Below, one piece after another: positions 16,115 to 25,879 of a DNA stretch of 52,696 bases (the first letter of the stretch is position 1; the number at the start of each line of letters is the position of its first letter). The notes under the pieces were generated by a model. The model was not told the DNA's origin, did not search any database, and was given only the letters and a program-made list of their open reading frames with translations. Position numbers and translations under genes: made by a program. This DNA comes from Alphaproteobacteria bacterium WMHbin7 (lineage in GTDB: Bacteria; Pseudomonadota; Alphaproteobacteria; Rhodospirillales; WMHbin7), in the NCBI GenBank assembly GCA_002753155.1, contig PDZW01000022.1, positions 1 to 52,696 on the forward strand, read 5' to 3'.

Positions 16115-16843
16115 ATGTTCGGATTGCAAAACCCCACCAAGTTCCTGAAGTTCGCCAAACTGGTCGGCCCCTGGCTGGCCGGGTCGACGATTCTTCTGAT
16201 CGGTTCCGGCCTGTGGTTCGGCCTGTTCAACTCGCCCGCCGACTATCAGCAGGGCGAGACCGTGCGCATCATGTATATCCACGTCCCCTCGGCCTGGATG
16301 GGCATGTTCGCCTATTCGGTCATGGCGATCGCCAGTGCCATCGCCCTGGTTTGGAAGCATCCGGTGGCCGATCATCTGGCCCGGGGCTCGGCCCCCCTGG
16401 GGGCCGCCTTCACCCTGATCTGCCTGGTTTCTGGCGCCCTTTGGGGCAAGCCCATGTGGGGCACCTGGTGGGTCTGGGATGCCCGCTTGACCTCGATGCT
16501 GATCCTCTTTTTCCTCTATCTCGGCTATATGGCCCTGGCTGGGGCCTTCGACGATCCCGAGCGCGGCGCCAAGGCCTCGGCCATTCTGGCCGTGGTCGGC
16601 TGGATCAATGTGCCGATCATCAAATTCTCGGTCGATTGGTGGAACACGCTGCACCAGCCCGCCAGCGTCACCAAGACTGCCATGCCCTCGATCGATCCCG
16701 CCATGCTGCTTCCCCTCTTGCTCATGGGGGTGGGCTTCACCACCTTCTATGCCACATTGCTGTTGTGGCGGGTGCGCGCCGAAATTCTGGCCACGCGCAT
16801 CCGCAATATCCGGCTGGCGCAGATTCATGCGGAAGGTGCGTAA
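16115..16843 (+). CDS. ccmC: Heme handling protein CcmC, 242 aa
   Basis: CcmC transfers heme to CcmE at the outer face of the cytoplasmic membrane. It has six membrane segments. The tryptophan-rich heme-binding loop reads WGTWWVWD at residues 115-122. The flanking histidine IYIHVPSA-like site is near residue 56, and the second conserved histidine region is around NTLHQPAS. Length is typical. No strong ribosome binding site precedes ATG 16115. ccmD follows five bases later. Confidence 0.95.
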   Translation: MFGLQNPTKFLKFAKLVGPWLAGSTILLIGSGLWFGLFNSPADYQQGETVRIMYIHVPSAWMGMFAYSVMAIASAIALVWKHPVADHLARGSAPLGAAFTLICLVSGALWGKPMWGTWWVWDARLTSMLILFFLYLGYMALAGAFDDPERGAKASAILAVVGWINVPIIKFSVDWWNTLHQPASVTKTAMPSIDPAMLLPLLLMGVGFTTFYATLLLWRVRAEILATRIRNIRLAQIHAEGA

Positions 16844-16848
16844 GAGAT

Positions 16849-17025
16849 ATGGGCGATTTCTTTTCCATGGGTGGATATGCGGGCTATGTCTGGCCGGTCT
16901 ACGGGCTGGCCTTTGTGGTCATGCTGGGGCTTTTCGTCGATAGCCGGATGCGCCTGAAAAGGGCCGAAGCGGAATTCGAGGCATTGGATGCAGCCCGCAA
17001 GGCTTCTAGGGAAGATCGCCCGTGA
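16849..17025 (+). CDS. ccmD: Heme exporter subunit CcmD, 58 aa
   Basis: A small single-span membrane protein that completes the CcmCDE complex. The product begins MGDFFSMGGYAGYVWPVYG, continues through one hydrophobic helix (about residues 14-31) and ends in a charged cytoplasmic tail. This sequence and its place between ccmC and ccmE identify it. Its stop overlaps the ccmE start (GTGA). Confidence 0.92.
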   Translation: MGDFFSMGGYAGYVWPVYGLAFVVMLGLFVDSRMRLKRAEAEFEALDAARKASREDRP

Positions 17026-17489
17026 CGCCTCGCAAAAAACGCCGCCTGATGATGCTTCTGGCGGGGCTGGTCTTTCTGGGTGGTGCCGCCGCCCTGGTGC
17101 TGACCGCTTTTCAGGACAACATCGTCTTCTTTCACAGCCCGACCGATCTTAAAACCAAGCAGGTGGGCGCCAAGCAGCGGCTGCGCATCGGCGGTCTGGT
17201 CGAGGATGGCAGCGTGAAAAAGGACGAGAGCGGCAAGACCATCCATTTCAAGGTGACCGATCTCACCAACAGCGTCGATGTCAGCTTTACCGGAATCCTG
17301 CCCGATCTTTTCCGCGAGGGCCAGGGTGTGGTCGCCGAGGGCCATTTCGCCAATGGGCTGTTCACCGCAACCGACGTGCTGGCCAAGCATGACGAGAACT
17401 ACATGCCGCCCGAAGTCGCCGAGGCCCTGAAGAAGTCGGGCCAGTGGAAGGACGGTTCGGGCAAGGCGGGCAAGGAGCCAAACAAGTGA
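17022..17489 (+). CDS. ccmE: Cytochrome c-type heme chaperone CcmE, 155 aa
   Basis: CcmE carries heme covalently bound to a histidine in the periplasm and passes it to CcmF/H. One N-terminal membrane anchor (about residues 9-30) precedes the OB-fold domain. The heme site LAKHDENYMPPEV places His123 and Tyr127 as the key residues. Start is GTG 17022, overlapping ccmD by four bases. An intergenic repeat separates it from ccmF. Confidence 0.95.
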   Translation: MTPRKKRRLMMLLAGLVFLGGAAALVLTAFQDNIVFFHSPTDLKTKQVGAKQRLRIGGLVEDGSVKKDESGKTIHFKVTDLTNSVDVSFTGILPDLFREGQGVVAEGHFANGLFTATDVLAKHDENYMPPEVAEALKKSGQWKDGSGKAGKEPNK

Positions 17490-17538
17490 AGGTCGAGCGC
17501 TTGAATCCGGAGCGAAGCGACTGGCGCATTGAGCGCCC

Positions 17539-17587
17539 GCGAGCCTCCGGCGAGCGTGAGCCTAGCGAGCACGGCGAGCGCCCGGCG
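17539..17587. repeat. Intergenic stem-loop repeat family, copy 3
   Basis: GCGAG, a degenerate first stem, TAGC, a second segment, and GCGCCCGGCG in the same order and nearly the same length (49 bases) as copy 2, to which it aligns closely. It lies between ccmE and ccmF and ends 13 bases before the ccmF start. Confidence 0.65.
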
Positions 17588-17600
17588 CCTGAGGGGCAAA

Positions 17601-19568
17601 ATGATAACTGAAACGGGGCATTTTTCGCTGGCGCTTGCTCTGTTCGTGGCCCTGGCCCAGTCGGGCCTGGGGCTTTACGGCGCTAGGCGCGGCGATGAGG
17701 CCTTGATGCGCTGTGCCTCGGGGGCCGCGGTGGCGCTCATGCTGCTGACCCTGGTTTCCTTTGGCGCCCTCACCTATGCCTATGTCGTTTCCGATCTCTC
17801 GCTGGTCAATGTCGCCACCAACTCGCATTCGGCCAAGCCGATGCTGTATAAAATCTCGGGCGTGTGGGGAAATCACGAGGGCTCGCTGCTGCTCTGGGTG
17901 ACCATCCTGGCGCTTTTCGCGGGTGCCGTGGTGCTGTTTGGCCGCCACCTGCCGCCCCTGTTGAAGGCCCGCGTGATTGCGGTCCAAGGGCTGGTGGCAG
18001 GCGCCTTCCTGGCCTTCATCCTCTTCACCTCGAATCCCTTCATGCGGCTGGCCCGCCCACCCCTTGACGGCAACGGACTTAACCCCTTGCTGCAAGATCC
18101 CGGGCTGGCCTTCCATCCACCCTTTCTGTATCTGGGTTATGTTGGTTTCTCGATGGCCTTTTCCTTTGCCATCGCCGCCCTGATCGAAGGCCGGGTCGAT
18201 GCCGCCTGGGCGCGCTGGGTGCGCCCTTGGACGCTGGCCGCCTGGGTATTTCTGACATTGGGCATCGCGCTGGGAAGCTGGTGGGCCTATTACGAATTGG
18301 GCTGGGGCGGCTGGTGGTACTGGGACCCGGTGGAAAACGCCTCTTTCATGCCCTGGCTGGCGGGCACAGCACTCCTGCATTCGGCCCTGGTGGTGGAAAA
18401 GCGCGACGCGCTTAAAAGCTGGACCATCCTGCTGGCCATACTCACCTTCTCGCTGTCGCTGCTGGGCACTTTCCTGGTGCGTTCGGGCGTCATCACCTCG
18501 GTCCATTCCTTTGCTTCCGATCCCGGGCGCGGCATGTTCATTCTGGCCATGCTGACGGCGGTGGCGGGCGGCTCGCTCACCCTTTATGCCTTTCGCGCCC
18601 CGGCCCTGAAGGCGGGCGGCCTGTTCGCGCCCTTGTCGCGCGAAGGCGGCTTGCTGCTAAATAATCTGCTTCTCAGCACCGCTGCGGGCACCGTTCTTCT
18701 GGGCACGCTCTATCCCCTGTTTGTCGATGCGCTGGGCGGCGGCAAGGTCTCGGTGGGAGCGCCCTTCTATAATGCTGTCTTCGTGCCCATCATGATTCCC
18801 CTGGTGGCGGCGATGGCCGTAGGCCCCCTCATGACCTGGAAGCGCACCGACTTGCTGGGCATCCTTTCCCGGATGAAGTTCGTGGTGGCGGCCACACTGC
18901 TGACCGGGATTGCCGTGTGGGTTCTGGCAGGCGGACGGCTCGGTGATCTGGCATCGGCGGGGGGCATGGCGCTGGCCGCCTGGCTGTTCCTGGGCAGTCT
19001 GTGGGAGATCGGCGAGCGCAGCATGCTGTTCAGGGCAAGTGGGCCCGAGGTGGTGGCGCGCCTGAAGCAAATTCCCCTGGCAGCCTGGGGCATGACGCTG
19101 TCCCATGCCGGACTGGCCATCATGATCGTTGGCATCGTCGGCTCCTCGGCCTGGATGGAAGAGCGCATTCAGAACATGAAGGTGGGCGAAACGGCCAAGC
19201 TGCATGATGTCGAGATTCGTCTGGACTCGGTCAGTGAGGTGCCCGGCCCCAACTATGCTGCCCTCTCAGGGACATTTGTGTTGCTTAAGGACGGCAAGGA
19301 ATATCAGCGTCTCTCGCCCGAGCGGCGCCAGTACCGCCAGCCGCCGCGTCCGACCTCGGAAACCGCCATTCACTCGACCCTGCTCGGTGATTATTACACG
19401 GTGATCGGCGAGGAAGCGCCGGGTGGCGGCTATGTCACGCGCTTTTATTGGCAGCCTCTGATTGCCTGGATGTGGGCGGGCGCTCTGATCATGTCGCTGG
19501 GTGGACTGGTCTCTCTGTTTGATCGGCGCCACCGCATCGGCGCCCCCCAGGGGAGCCGCAAATCATGA
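17601..19568 (+). CDS. ccmF: Cytochrome c heme lyase subunit CcmF, 655 aa
   Basis: CcmF is the large polytopic membrane protein of the heme ligation complex, with about 15 hydrophobic segments. The WWD-type motif WGGWWYWDPVENASFMPW begins near residue 235. Other family motifs are KISGVWGNHEGSLLLWV (about 84-100) and FHPPFLYLGYVGFSMAFSFA (about 171-190). I chose ATG 17601, with GAGGGG just upstream; the frame is open into the repeat upstream but that part is not CcmF-like. It overlaps ccmG by four bases (ATGA). Confidence 0.96.
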   Translation: MITETGHFSLALALFVALAQSGLGLYGARRGDEALMRCASGAAVALMLLTLVSFGALTYAYVVSDLSLVNVATNSHSAKPMLYKISGVWGNHEGSLLLWVTILALFAGAVVLFGRHLPPLLKARVIAVQGLVAGAFLAFILFTSNPFMRLARPPLDGNGLNPLLQDPGLAFHPPFLYLGYVGFSMAFSFAIAALIEGRVDAAWARWVRPWTLAAWVFLTLGIALGSWWAYYELGWGGWWYWDPVENASFMPWLAGTALLHSALVVEKRDALKSWTILLAILTFSLSLLGTFLVRSGVITSVHSFASDPGRGMFILAMLTAVAGGSLTLYAFRAPALKAGGLFAPLSREGGLLLNNLLLSTAAGTVLLGTLYPLFVDALGGGKVSVGAPFYNAVFVPIMIPLVAAMAVGPLMTWKRTDLLGILSRMKFVVAATLLTGIAVWVLAGGRLGDLASAGGMALAAWLFLGSLWEIGERSMLFRASGPEVVARLKQIPLAAWGMTLSHAGLAIMIVGIVGSSAWMEERIQNMKVGETAKLHDVEIRLDSVSEVPGPNYAALSGTFVLLKDGKEYQRLSPERRQYRQPPRPTSETAIHSTLLGDYYTVIGEEAPGGGYVTRFYWQPLIAWMWAGALIMSLGGLVSLFDRRHRIGAPQGSRKS

Positions 19569-20104
19569 AACGGCGTCTGGCCTATCTGTTGCCGGTTCTG
19601 GTCTTTCTGGGGCTGTTGGGATTCTTTTTCCGGGGATTGTTTCTCGATCCCAAGGCCATTCCCTCGGTGCTGATTGACCGCCCGGTGCCCCAGATGGATC
19701 TGGCGGCCCTTCCAGGGCGCGGCGATACCGGCTTGAAGAGCGAACATTTCAAGGGCCAGGTATCGCTGGTCAATATCTTCGGTTCCTGGTGTGTGTCTTG
19801 CGTTGCCGAACATCCCATGCTGATGCGCTTGAAGGCCGAAGGTGTCGTGCCCATTCACGGCATCGACTGGCGCGACGATCCCGTGCAGGGCATGCTGTGG
19901 CTGCAAAAGAACGGCGACCCTTATACGCGCGTCGGAACCGACCCGCCGCCGGGGCGCACCGCCGTCGATTTCGGCGTGACCGGAGCGCCCGAATCCTTCA
20001 TCGTCGATGCCGAGGGTCGCATCCGCTACAAGCATGTCGGCATCATTGACGAGAGGAACTGGCGCCAGACCTTGCTGCCCATCATCAAGGAGCTTCAGAA
20101 ATGA
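19565..20104 (+). CDS. ccmG: Periplasmic thioredoxin-like protein CcmG/DsbE, 179 aa
   Basis: A membrane-anchored thiol reductant that keeps apocytochrome cysteines reduced. The N-terminal anchor (about 6-23) is followed by a thioredoxin fold with active site WCVSC at Cys76 and Cys79. DSB/CcmG features HGIDWRDDP and GVTGAPESFIVD follow. Overlaps ccmF and ccmH by four bases each. Confidence 0.94.
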   Translation: MKRRLAYLLPVLVFLGLLGFFFRGLFLDPKAIPSVLIDRPVPQMDLAALPGRGDTGLKSEHFKGQVSLVNIFGSWCVSCVAEHPMLMRLKAEGVVPIHGIDWRDDPVQGMLWLQKNGDPYTRVGTDPPPGRTAVDFGVTGAPESFIVDAEGRIRYKHVGIIDERNWRQTLLPIIKELQK

Positions 20105-20559
20105 AGCGCTTGATCCTTTCCCTGCTGCTTTTGACGTCGGCGCCAGCACTTGCGGTCGATCCAGCCGAAATGCTCAAAGACCCGGCCCAGGAGGCCAGGG
20201 CGCGTGAGATCGGCGCCGAGCTGCGTTGCCTGGTTTGTCAGAATCAATCGATTGATGATTCGGATGCCGATCTGGCCAAGGATTTGCGCCAGATCGTGCG
20301 CGAGCGCATCAGTGCCGGTGACAGCGATTCGGCGGTTAAGCAATTCCTGGTCGACCGCTACGGCGACTATGTGCTGCTAAAACCGCCTTTCAATCCCAAG
20401 ACCTGGCTTTTGTGGCTGGGCCCTCTGGGGCTTGCTTTGGCCGCTGGACTGGTGGGACGCGCCTATTATCGCCGCCAGCGCCGCGAGGGCGCTGCCCCTC
20501 AGCCCTTAAGCGCCGAGGAGCAACGGGAACTGGAACGCATCATGAAGGATCAGGGCTGA
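20101..20559 (+). CDS. ccmH: Cytochrome c maturation protein CcmH (CycL), 152 aa
   Basis: A redox-active subunit of the ligation complex. A signal-like N-terminus ends near APALA, and the family motif LRCLVCQNQSI carries Cys43 and Cys46. A C-terminal membrane span (about 98-119) and a short cytoplasmic tail follow. Length fits the short CcmH, with the TPR part encoded separately as ccmI. Stop and next start overlap (TGATG). Confidence 0.95.
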   Translation: MKRLILSLLLLTSAPALAVDPAEMLKDPAQEARAREIGAELRCLVCQNQSIDDSDADLAKDLRQIVRERISAGDSDSAVKQFLVDRYGDYVLLKPPFNPKTWLLWLGPLGLALAAGLVGRAYYRRQRREGAAPQPLSAEEQRELERIMKDQG

Positions 20560-21869
20560 TGATCTGGGTGCTGGCCGCACTTTTGTCGTCGATCGCCGTT
20601 CTTTTGACGGTGCGCCCCCTGCTGCGCACCACTTCCCAACCAGCGGGCCAGCGTTCGGATTTCGATCTGGCTGTCTATAAGGACCAGTTGACCGAGCTTG
20701 AGGAAGAACATGGCCAGGGCCTGATCGACGATCAGGCCGCCCTGGCCGCCAAGCTTGAAATTCAGCGCCGCCTTCTGACCGCCAGCCACGCCCATGCCGA
20801 TCAGGCTCGGCCCTTGGATAAGAAAGGCCGCTTGGGATTGCTGGTGGCTCTGCTGGTGCTGCTGCCGCTTTGCGGTCTTGCGCTTTATGGATTGATCGGC
20901 CAGCCCAAGCAGGCCGACCAGCCCTATCTGGAGCGGCTGGCCCAACGCATGAATCTGGACAGAACCGAGGCCCAGCATCGTCTGGACGAGGTCGAGCGCC
21001 TGACGTTGATTCTGGGGCTCAAGCCCACGGATGGCGCTTCCTGGCGCGATCTGGGCCGCGCCCAACGCCTGCTGCTGCGCCATGCCGATGCCGCCGATTC
21101 CCTGCGCCACGCTCTCTTGAACGGCGAGCGCGATCCCGATCTGGTTTCCGAGATGGGCGAGTCTCTGGTCTATGCCGCACAAGGCGAGGTGACGCCCGAT
21201 GCCGTGCAGGCCTTCAACGCCGTGCTGCTGGCCGCACCCAATCATCCCAAGGCGCTTTATTTCCTGGGACAATCGCGCATGCAGGACAACGATGCCAAGG
21301 GGGCCTTGGTCTTCTGGAAGCGCATGGAAGCCGCCTCACCCCCGGATGCGCCTTGGCTCTCGCTCTTGAAAGGGCGCATCGCCGAAGCCGAAGCCCTGGC
21401 CTCGGGCAAGGCGCCCGCCACGGCAAACGGTGCCCCCGATATCGCAGCCATGGTCAAGCGCCTGGAAGCGCGCATGAAGGACAATCCCAACGATGTGCAG
21501 GGCTGGTCGATGCTGGGCCGCTCCTACGCCGCCCTGGGCGAGATCGACCGCGCGGTTGACGCCTATGGCCGGGCCGCCAAGCTGGCCCCCAACGATCTTG
21601 AGATCATTCAGTCCCATGCCGTCATGCTCTATGAAGCGGCGCGGGCCAATGATCCCAAGGCCAAGGTGCCGGCAGAAGCACTGGCCCTGATGAACAAGGT
21701 TCTGGAGCGTGACGCCAAGGCGGTTGACGCGCTGTTTCTGGCGGGCCAAGCCGCCCTGGATGCCGGAAACAAGAAGGAAGCGAAAGCGCTTTGGACGCGT
21801 CTTTTGGAGCAGCTTGAACCCGAAAGCCCGGATCACGGCGAAATGAAGCGCATGATCGACGGGCTCTAA
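20559..21869 (+). CDS. ccmI: Cytochrome c maturation TPR protein CcmI (CycH), 436 aa
   Basis: CcmI presents apocytochrome c to the ligation complex. Two membrane spans (about 1-18 and 92-112) flank a cytoplasmic loop. The periplasmic part carries TPR-like repeats such as WRDLGRAQRLLLRHADAADS and WSMLGRSYAALGEIDRAVDA. I chose ATG 20559, overlapping the ccmH stop by one base; the upstream open part of the frame overlaps ccmH and is discarded. Its stop overlaps the stop of the convergent response regulator gene. Confidence 0.92.
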   Translation: MIWVLAALLSSIAVLLTVRPLLRTTSQPAGQRSDFDLAVYKDQLTELEEEHGQGLIDDQAALAAKLEIQRRLLTASHAHADQARPLDKKGRLGLLVALLVLLPLCGLALYGLIGQPKQADQPYLERLAQRMNLDRTEAQHRLDEVERLTLILGLKPTDGASWRDLGRAQRLLLRHADAADSLRHALLNGERDPDLVSEMGESLVYAAQGEVTPDAVQAFNAVLLAAPNHPKALYFLGQSRMQDNDAKGALVFWKRMEAASPPDAPWLSLLKGRIAEAEALASGKAPATANGAPDIAAMVKRLEARMKDNPNDVQGWSMLGRSYAALGEIDRAVDAYGRAAKLAPNDLEIIQSHAVMLYEAARANDPKAKVPAEALALMNKVLERDAKAVDALFLAGQAALDAGNKKEAKALWTRLLEQLEPESPDHGEMKRMIDGL

Positions 21870-22894
21870 AAGGTGGTTGTCGCGCCGAACCCGAACTTTC
21901 CTTCCTTGAACAATCTCATGCAGGCCTCGGTGACGTCGGGATCGTATAGCCGCCCTTTGTTCTTGACGACCTCTGCCAGGGCGACATCGATGCCAAGTGC
22001 TGCGCGGTAAGGCCGGTTCGAGGCCATCGATTCGATCACGTCGGCCACGCAAATGATTCTCGATTCAAGCAAGATGTCGCTGCCCAGAAGACCGTCGGGA
22101 TAGCCCGAGCCATCCATCCGTTCGTGATGTTGGCGCACCATCTGGGCGATGGGCCAGGTGAATTCCACGTCCTTGATGATATCAAAGCCGATGGCGCTGT
22201 GCGTTTTGATCAGGGCAAATTCGGTGGCGGTCAGCTTGCCCGGCTTATTCAGAAACGAGGAGGGGATGGCGATTTTGCCGATGTCGTGGATGACGCTGCC
22301 CAGCATCAATCCTTCCAGCCGTTCGGGCTCGAAGTCCAGTTCGCGCCCGATGGCGACGGCCAGCTCGGACACCCGCTGCTGATGACCCGCCGTATAGGGG
22401 TCGCGCTTTTCGATGGTCAGTCCCACCGCCTGGATGGTCTGCATCAGGGCGCGGCGCAAACGCTCGCCTGATTCCCGTCGATCCTCCTCGGTCCGCATGC
22501 GCTCGATCGCATAGCGGATGGAACGACGCAGTGTCTCGCCATCGCCCTGGCCCTTGGCTAGATAGTCCTGAGCCCCCGCCTTCATGGCAGCCATGGCCGT
22601 CGTTTCGTCGGCCAGGCCGGTCAGCACGATGATGGGGGTGGCGGGGGCTGCTTCCAAAACCGCCTCGACGGTGGACATGCCGTGCGAATCTGGCAGGGAC
22701 AGATCGAGCAGAACGATGTCGAAGGGCTGGCGCGACAAAATCTCCAAACCCTCGGCCAGACGCACGGCAAAAGACGGGCGATAGACGTCCTCGGCTTGCT
22801 CGGACAGCATCAACTCAATCAGTCGGGCATCGCCGGGATTGTCCTCGATGACGAGAACATGAATGGGTGTATGGACCATATGAAGAATAATCAT
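21866..22894 (-). CDS. Response regulator with HD-GYP domain (probable c-di-GMP phosphodiesterase), 342 aa
   Basis: An N-terminal receiver domain (about 11-130) has acidic residues EDN and the phosphoacceptor Asp64 in LLDLSLPD. A helical linker leads to an HD-GYP domain with IHDIGK at 202-207, HHERMDG at 256-262 and GYP at 264-266, so the catalytic set is present. Members hydrolyse c-di-GMP. No partner histidine kinase is in the window. ATG 22894 or 22879 is the start; neither has a good ribosome binding site. It is convergent with ccmI (stop codons overlap) and divergent from gshA, with a palindrome between them. Confidence 0.9.
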   Translation of the reverse strand: MIILHMVHTPIHVLVIEDNPGDARLIELMLSEQAEDVYRPSFAVRLAEGLEILSRQPFDIVLLDLSLPDSHGMSTVEAVLEAAPATPIIVLTGLADETTAMAAMKAGAQDYLAKGQGDGETLRRSIRYAIERMRTEEDRRESGERLRRALMQTIQAVGLTIEKRDPYTAGHQQRVSELAVAIGRELDFEPERLEGLMLGSVIHDIGKIAIPSSFLNKPGKLTATEFALIKTHSAIGFDIIKDVEFTWPIAQMVRQHHERMDGSGYPDGLLGSDILLESRIICVADVIESMASNRPYRAALGIDVALAEVVKNKGRLYDPDVTEACMRLFKEGKFGFGATTTF

Positions 22895-22920
22895 GCCTGA
22901 GGAGGTTAAATTCAAGAACT

Positions 22921-22936
22921 CTTGCGTTGACGCAAG
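22921..22936. promoter_or_regulatory. CTTGCGTTGACGCAAG dyad between HD-GYP gene and gshA
   Basis: Perfect 7-bp arms with a TG centre lie in the 67-base divergent interval between the two starts. Position and symmetry suggest an operator acting on one or both genes. TTGACG within it could also be part of a -35 box. Confidence 0.35.
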
Positions 22937-22961
22937 GGCGCGTCTGGGCTCTCCTAATCTC

Positions 22962-24329
22962 ATGTCAGCTCCAGCCAAACAAGATACCCACCTTATCGAA
23001 AGCAAAGCCCAACTGGTCGCCTGGCTGGAAAGCGGCTGCAAGCCCAGATCCGCCTGGCGGATTGGCACCGAGCATGAGAAATTCGCTTTCGAGCAGGGCA
23101 GCTTCCGCCCGTTGCCCTATGAAGGGCCGAAGGGCATTCAGGCTCTTTTGGAAGGACTTCAGGTTTTCGGATGGAAACCCGTGTTCGAGCAGGGCAAGGT
23201 GATTGCGCTGCTGCACCAGGCGGGCTCGTCGATCACCTTGGAGCCCGGCGGGCAAGTGGAACTCTCAGGCGCACCCTTGGAAACCCTGCACCAGACCTGC
23301 GAGGAGGTGCATGAGCATCTGCGCCAGGTGACGGAGGTGGCTGACCGGCTTGGCATCGGACTGGCAGGTCTTGGCTTCGATCCCAAATGGCGCCGGGACG
23401 AGATCCATTGGATGCCCAAGGGGCGTTACGCCATCATGCGGGCCTATATGCCCAAAGTGGGGTCTCTGGGTCTTGATATGATGCTGCGCACCTGTACGGT
23501 GCAGGCCAATCTGGATTTTTCCAGCGAAGCCGACATGGTCAAGAAATTCCGCGTGGCTCTGGCCCTTCAGCCCATTGCGACGGCGCTGTTCGCCAATTCG
23601 CCCTTCACCGAGGGCAAACCCAACGGCTTTTTAAGCTATCGCAGCCATATCTGGACGGATACCGACAAGGCCCGCTCGGGCATGCTGCCTTTCGTGTTCG
23701 AGCTTGGCATGGGCTTCGAGCGCTATGTCGATTACCTGCTCGATATGCCGATGTATTTTGTCTATCGCGAGGGGCGCTATATCGACGCGTCCGGCCAGTC
23801 GTTTCGCGATTTTATGAAGGGACGATTGCCAGCCCTGCCGGGCGAGGTGCCCCAGATGGGCGATTGGGCTGATCATGTCACCACGGCCTTTCCCGAGGTG
23901 CGCCTGAAGCGCTATCTGGAAATGCGCGGCGCCGACGGCGGTTCCTGGAGCCGCATCTGCGCCCTGCCCGCGCTGTGGACAGGCCTGCTATATGATCAGG
24001 AAGCGCTTAACGAAGCCTGGGAGATGGTCGAGGACTGGACCATCGAGGAGATGGCAGGGCTCAGGGCCGACGTGCCTCGGATGGGCCTGAAGGCGCCTTT
24101 CCGCAAGGGTTTGGTGCGCGATCAGGCGCTGCGCATGCTGTTCATCGCAAGGGAGGGGCTGATCGGGCGTTCGCGCCTTGATGATGTCGGGCGCGACGAA
24201 AGCGGATTTCTCGATCCCCTGGATCGCATTGCGGAGCGAGGCATCACGCCTGCCGAAATCCTGCTGGCTTCTTATCACGGGCCTTGGAAGGAATCGGTCG
24301 ATCCCATCTATATCGATTATGCTTTCTGA
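22962..24329 (+). CDS. gshA: Glutamate-cysteine ligase, alphaproteobacterial/plant type, 455 aa
   Basis: The first enzyme of glutathione synthesis, forming gamma-glutamylcysteine from Glu, Cys and ATP. Conserved stretches include [12 protein letters not shown] (near residues 26-37), [16 protein letters not shown] (near 86-101), [19 protein letters not shown] substrate region (near 175-189) and [18 protein letters not shown]. This pattern is that of the class shared by plants and alphaproteobacteria, not the E. coli type. ATG 22962 gives a normal N-terminus; ATG 22893 would overlap the divergent regulator start. No clear ribosome binding site is present. Confidence 0.93.
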   Translation: MSAPAKQDTHLIESKAQLVAWLESGCKPRSAWRIGTEHEKFAFEQGSFRPLPYEGPKGIQALLEGLQVFGWKPVFEQGKVIALLHQAGSSITLEPGGQVELSGAPLETLHQTCEEVHEHLRQVTEVADRLGIGLAGLGFDPKWRRDEIHWMPKGRYAIMRAYMPKVGSLGLDMMLRTCTVQANLDFSSEADMVKKFRVALALQPIATALFANSPFTEGKPNGFLSYRSHIWTDTDKARSGMLPFVFELGMGFERYVDYLLDMPMYFVYREGRYIDASGQSFRDFMKGRLPALPGEVPQMGDWADHVTTAFPEVRLKRYLEMRGADGGSWSRICALPALWTGLLYDQEALNEAWEMVEDWTIEEMAGLRADVPRMGLKAPFRKGLVRDQALRMLFIAREGLIGRSRLDDVGRDESGFLDPLDRIAERGITPAEILLASYHGPWKESVDPIYIDYAF

Positions 24330-24334
24330 CCAGC

Positions 24335-25879
24335 TCAGTGGGCCTCGCCGGGTGCTTTGTTCCCGGCAACACTTCTGATCCAGGGCATAAAGAGAAGCGC
24401 CGCGAAGAATCCCAGCGCCAGCAGCATGAAGGCATCCGAAAAGGTCATCACCCAGGCTTCGCGCTCTAAAAGTCGTCCCAGCAGCTTAAGGGCGGCCAGC
24501 TCGGGATCGGCGGTCAGCAGGTCGCCCAGGCGCTCGCTCAGGGCCGCCAGCATCTCGCTTGCCTGACTGCTTCCTGCCGACAGAGTTTCCGCCAATTGGG
24601 CGCGGTGCAGATCAAAGCGTGAAATCAGCACCGTGTTGATGGCGGCCAAACCGATGGCGCCGCCCAGATTGCGCATCAGATTGTAAAGGCCGCTGGCATT
24701 CTGCACCTCGTCTCGGGGCAGGGTGCCGAGAGCCAGCATGTTGATGGGCAGAAAGCACAGCATCAAGGAAACGCCGCGTACCGCCTGGGGCAGGAAGAGC
24801 TCCCAATAGCCCCAGTCGGCGGTCATGGCGGTGGTCAGCCACAGCCCGACGCCGAACAGGGTAAGGCCCGCGCCCAGCATCAGGCGGGGATCCATTTTTT
24901 TGGAGAGGGCTCCGGCCAGGGGGGCCGACAGGAACTGGAAGGCGCCGGTCACGATCATGGTCACGCCGATGTCATAGCTGCTCATGCCGCGCACCCGGCT
25001 TAGGAACAGGGGCAGCAGATAGACCGAGCCGTAAAGGCCTGATCCGATGACGAAGCTGAACAGACAGCCGATCGAGAAGTTGGCGTTTCTGAAGGCGAAG
25101 AGATCGACCACGGGATTCTTGCAGACCAATTCCCTCCAGATAAAAAGAATGCCCGCAGTTGCCGTACAGGCGGTCCATAAGACGATGGCGTCAGTCTCGA
25201 ACCAGTTGTCAGCCGGGCCTTCCTCCAGCGTGTATTCAAGGGCGCCCAGAAACAGGGCCATCAGCACAATGCCCGCAACATCGATCCGCTTCAGCATGTC
25301 AAGGTTGGGCTTGTCGATGCGCACGAACAGGAAAACACTGCCCGCCACCAAGAGACCTACAGGAAGATTGATCAGGAATAGCCAGTGCCAGGAAAGCGCA
25401 TCGGTGATCCATCCCCCTACCACCGGGCCTAATGTGGGGGCCATGGTCGCCACCAGGCCGATCAGCACGCTGATCATGGGCATGCGTTCCTTGGGAAAGA
25501 TCATGAAGGCCGAGGCGAAGACGGTGGGAATCATGGCGCCGCCCAGAAAGCCCTGAAGGGCTCTGAAGACGATCATCGAATCGATGTCCCAGGCGAGAGC
25601 GCAGGCGGCACTCGACAGGGTGAAGGTCAGAACCGAACCCAAAAACAGCCACCGTGTCGAGAACACCCGGGCCAGCCAGCCGGACAGGGGAATCATCACC
25701 ACTTCGGCGATCAGATAGGAAGTCTGCACCCAGGAGATTTCATCGCGCCCTGCCGACAGTCCCGCCTGAATTTCGCCAAGCGAGCTGGAGACGATCTGAA
25801 TGTCCAGAATGGCCATGAACATGCCGACGACCATGGCCAGAAAGCCGATCCAGTCGCCGCGATCGACCGGCCGGTTCAT
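24335..25879 (-). CDS. emrB: Multidrug efflux MFS permease, DHA2/EmrB family, 514 aa
   Basis: A proton-driven exporter with about 14 membrane segments. DIQIVSSSLGEIQAGLSAG near the N-terminus and SYLIAEVVMIPLSGWLARVF are family motifs, and GPVVGGWITD is motif C of drug antiporters. It overlaps emrA by four bases (ATGA) and acts with it and an outer-membrane channel encoded elsewhere. It converges on gshA with five bases between the stops and no terminator. Drug specificity cannot be read. Confidence 0.92.
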   Translation of the reverse strand: MNRPVDRGDWIGFLAMVVGMFMAILDIQIVSSSLGEIQAGLSAGRDEISWVQTSYLIAEVVMIPLSGWLARVFSTRWLFLGSVLTFTLSSAACALAWDIDSMIVFRALQGFLGGAMIPTVFASAFMIFPKERMPMISVLIGLVATMAPTLGPVVGGWITDALSWHWLFLINLPVGLLVAGSVFLFVRIDKPNLDMLKRIDVAGIVLMALFLGALEYTLEEGPADNWFETDAIVLWTACTATAGILFIWRELVCKNPVVDLFAFRNANFSIGCLFSFVIGSGLYGSVYLLPLFLSRVRGMSSYDIGVTMIVTGAFQFLSAPLAGALSKKMDPRLMLGAGLTLFGVGLWLTTAMTADWGYWELFLPQAVRGVSLMLCFLPINMLALGTLPRDEVQNASGLYNLMRNLGGAIGLAAINTVLISRFDLHRAQLAETLSAGSSQASEMLAALSERLGDLLTADPELAALKLLGRLLEREAWVMTFSDAFMLLALGFFAALLFMPWIRSVAGNKAPGEAH

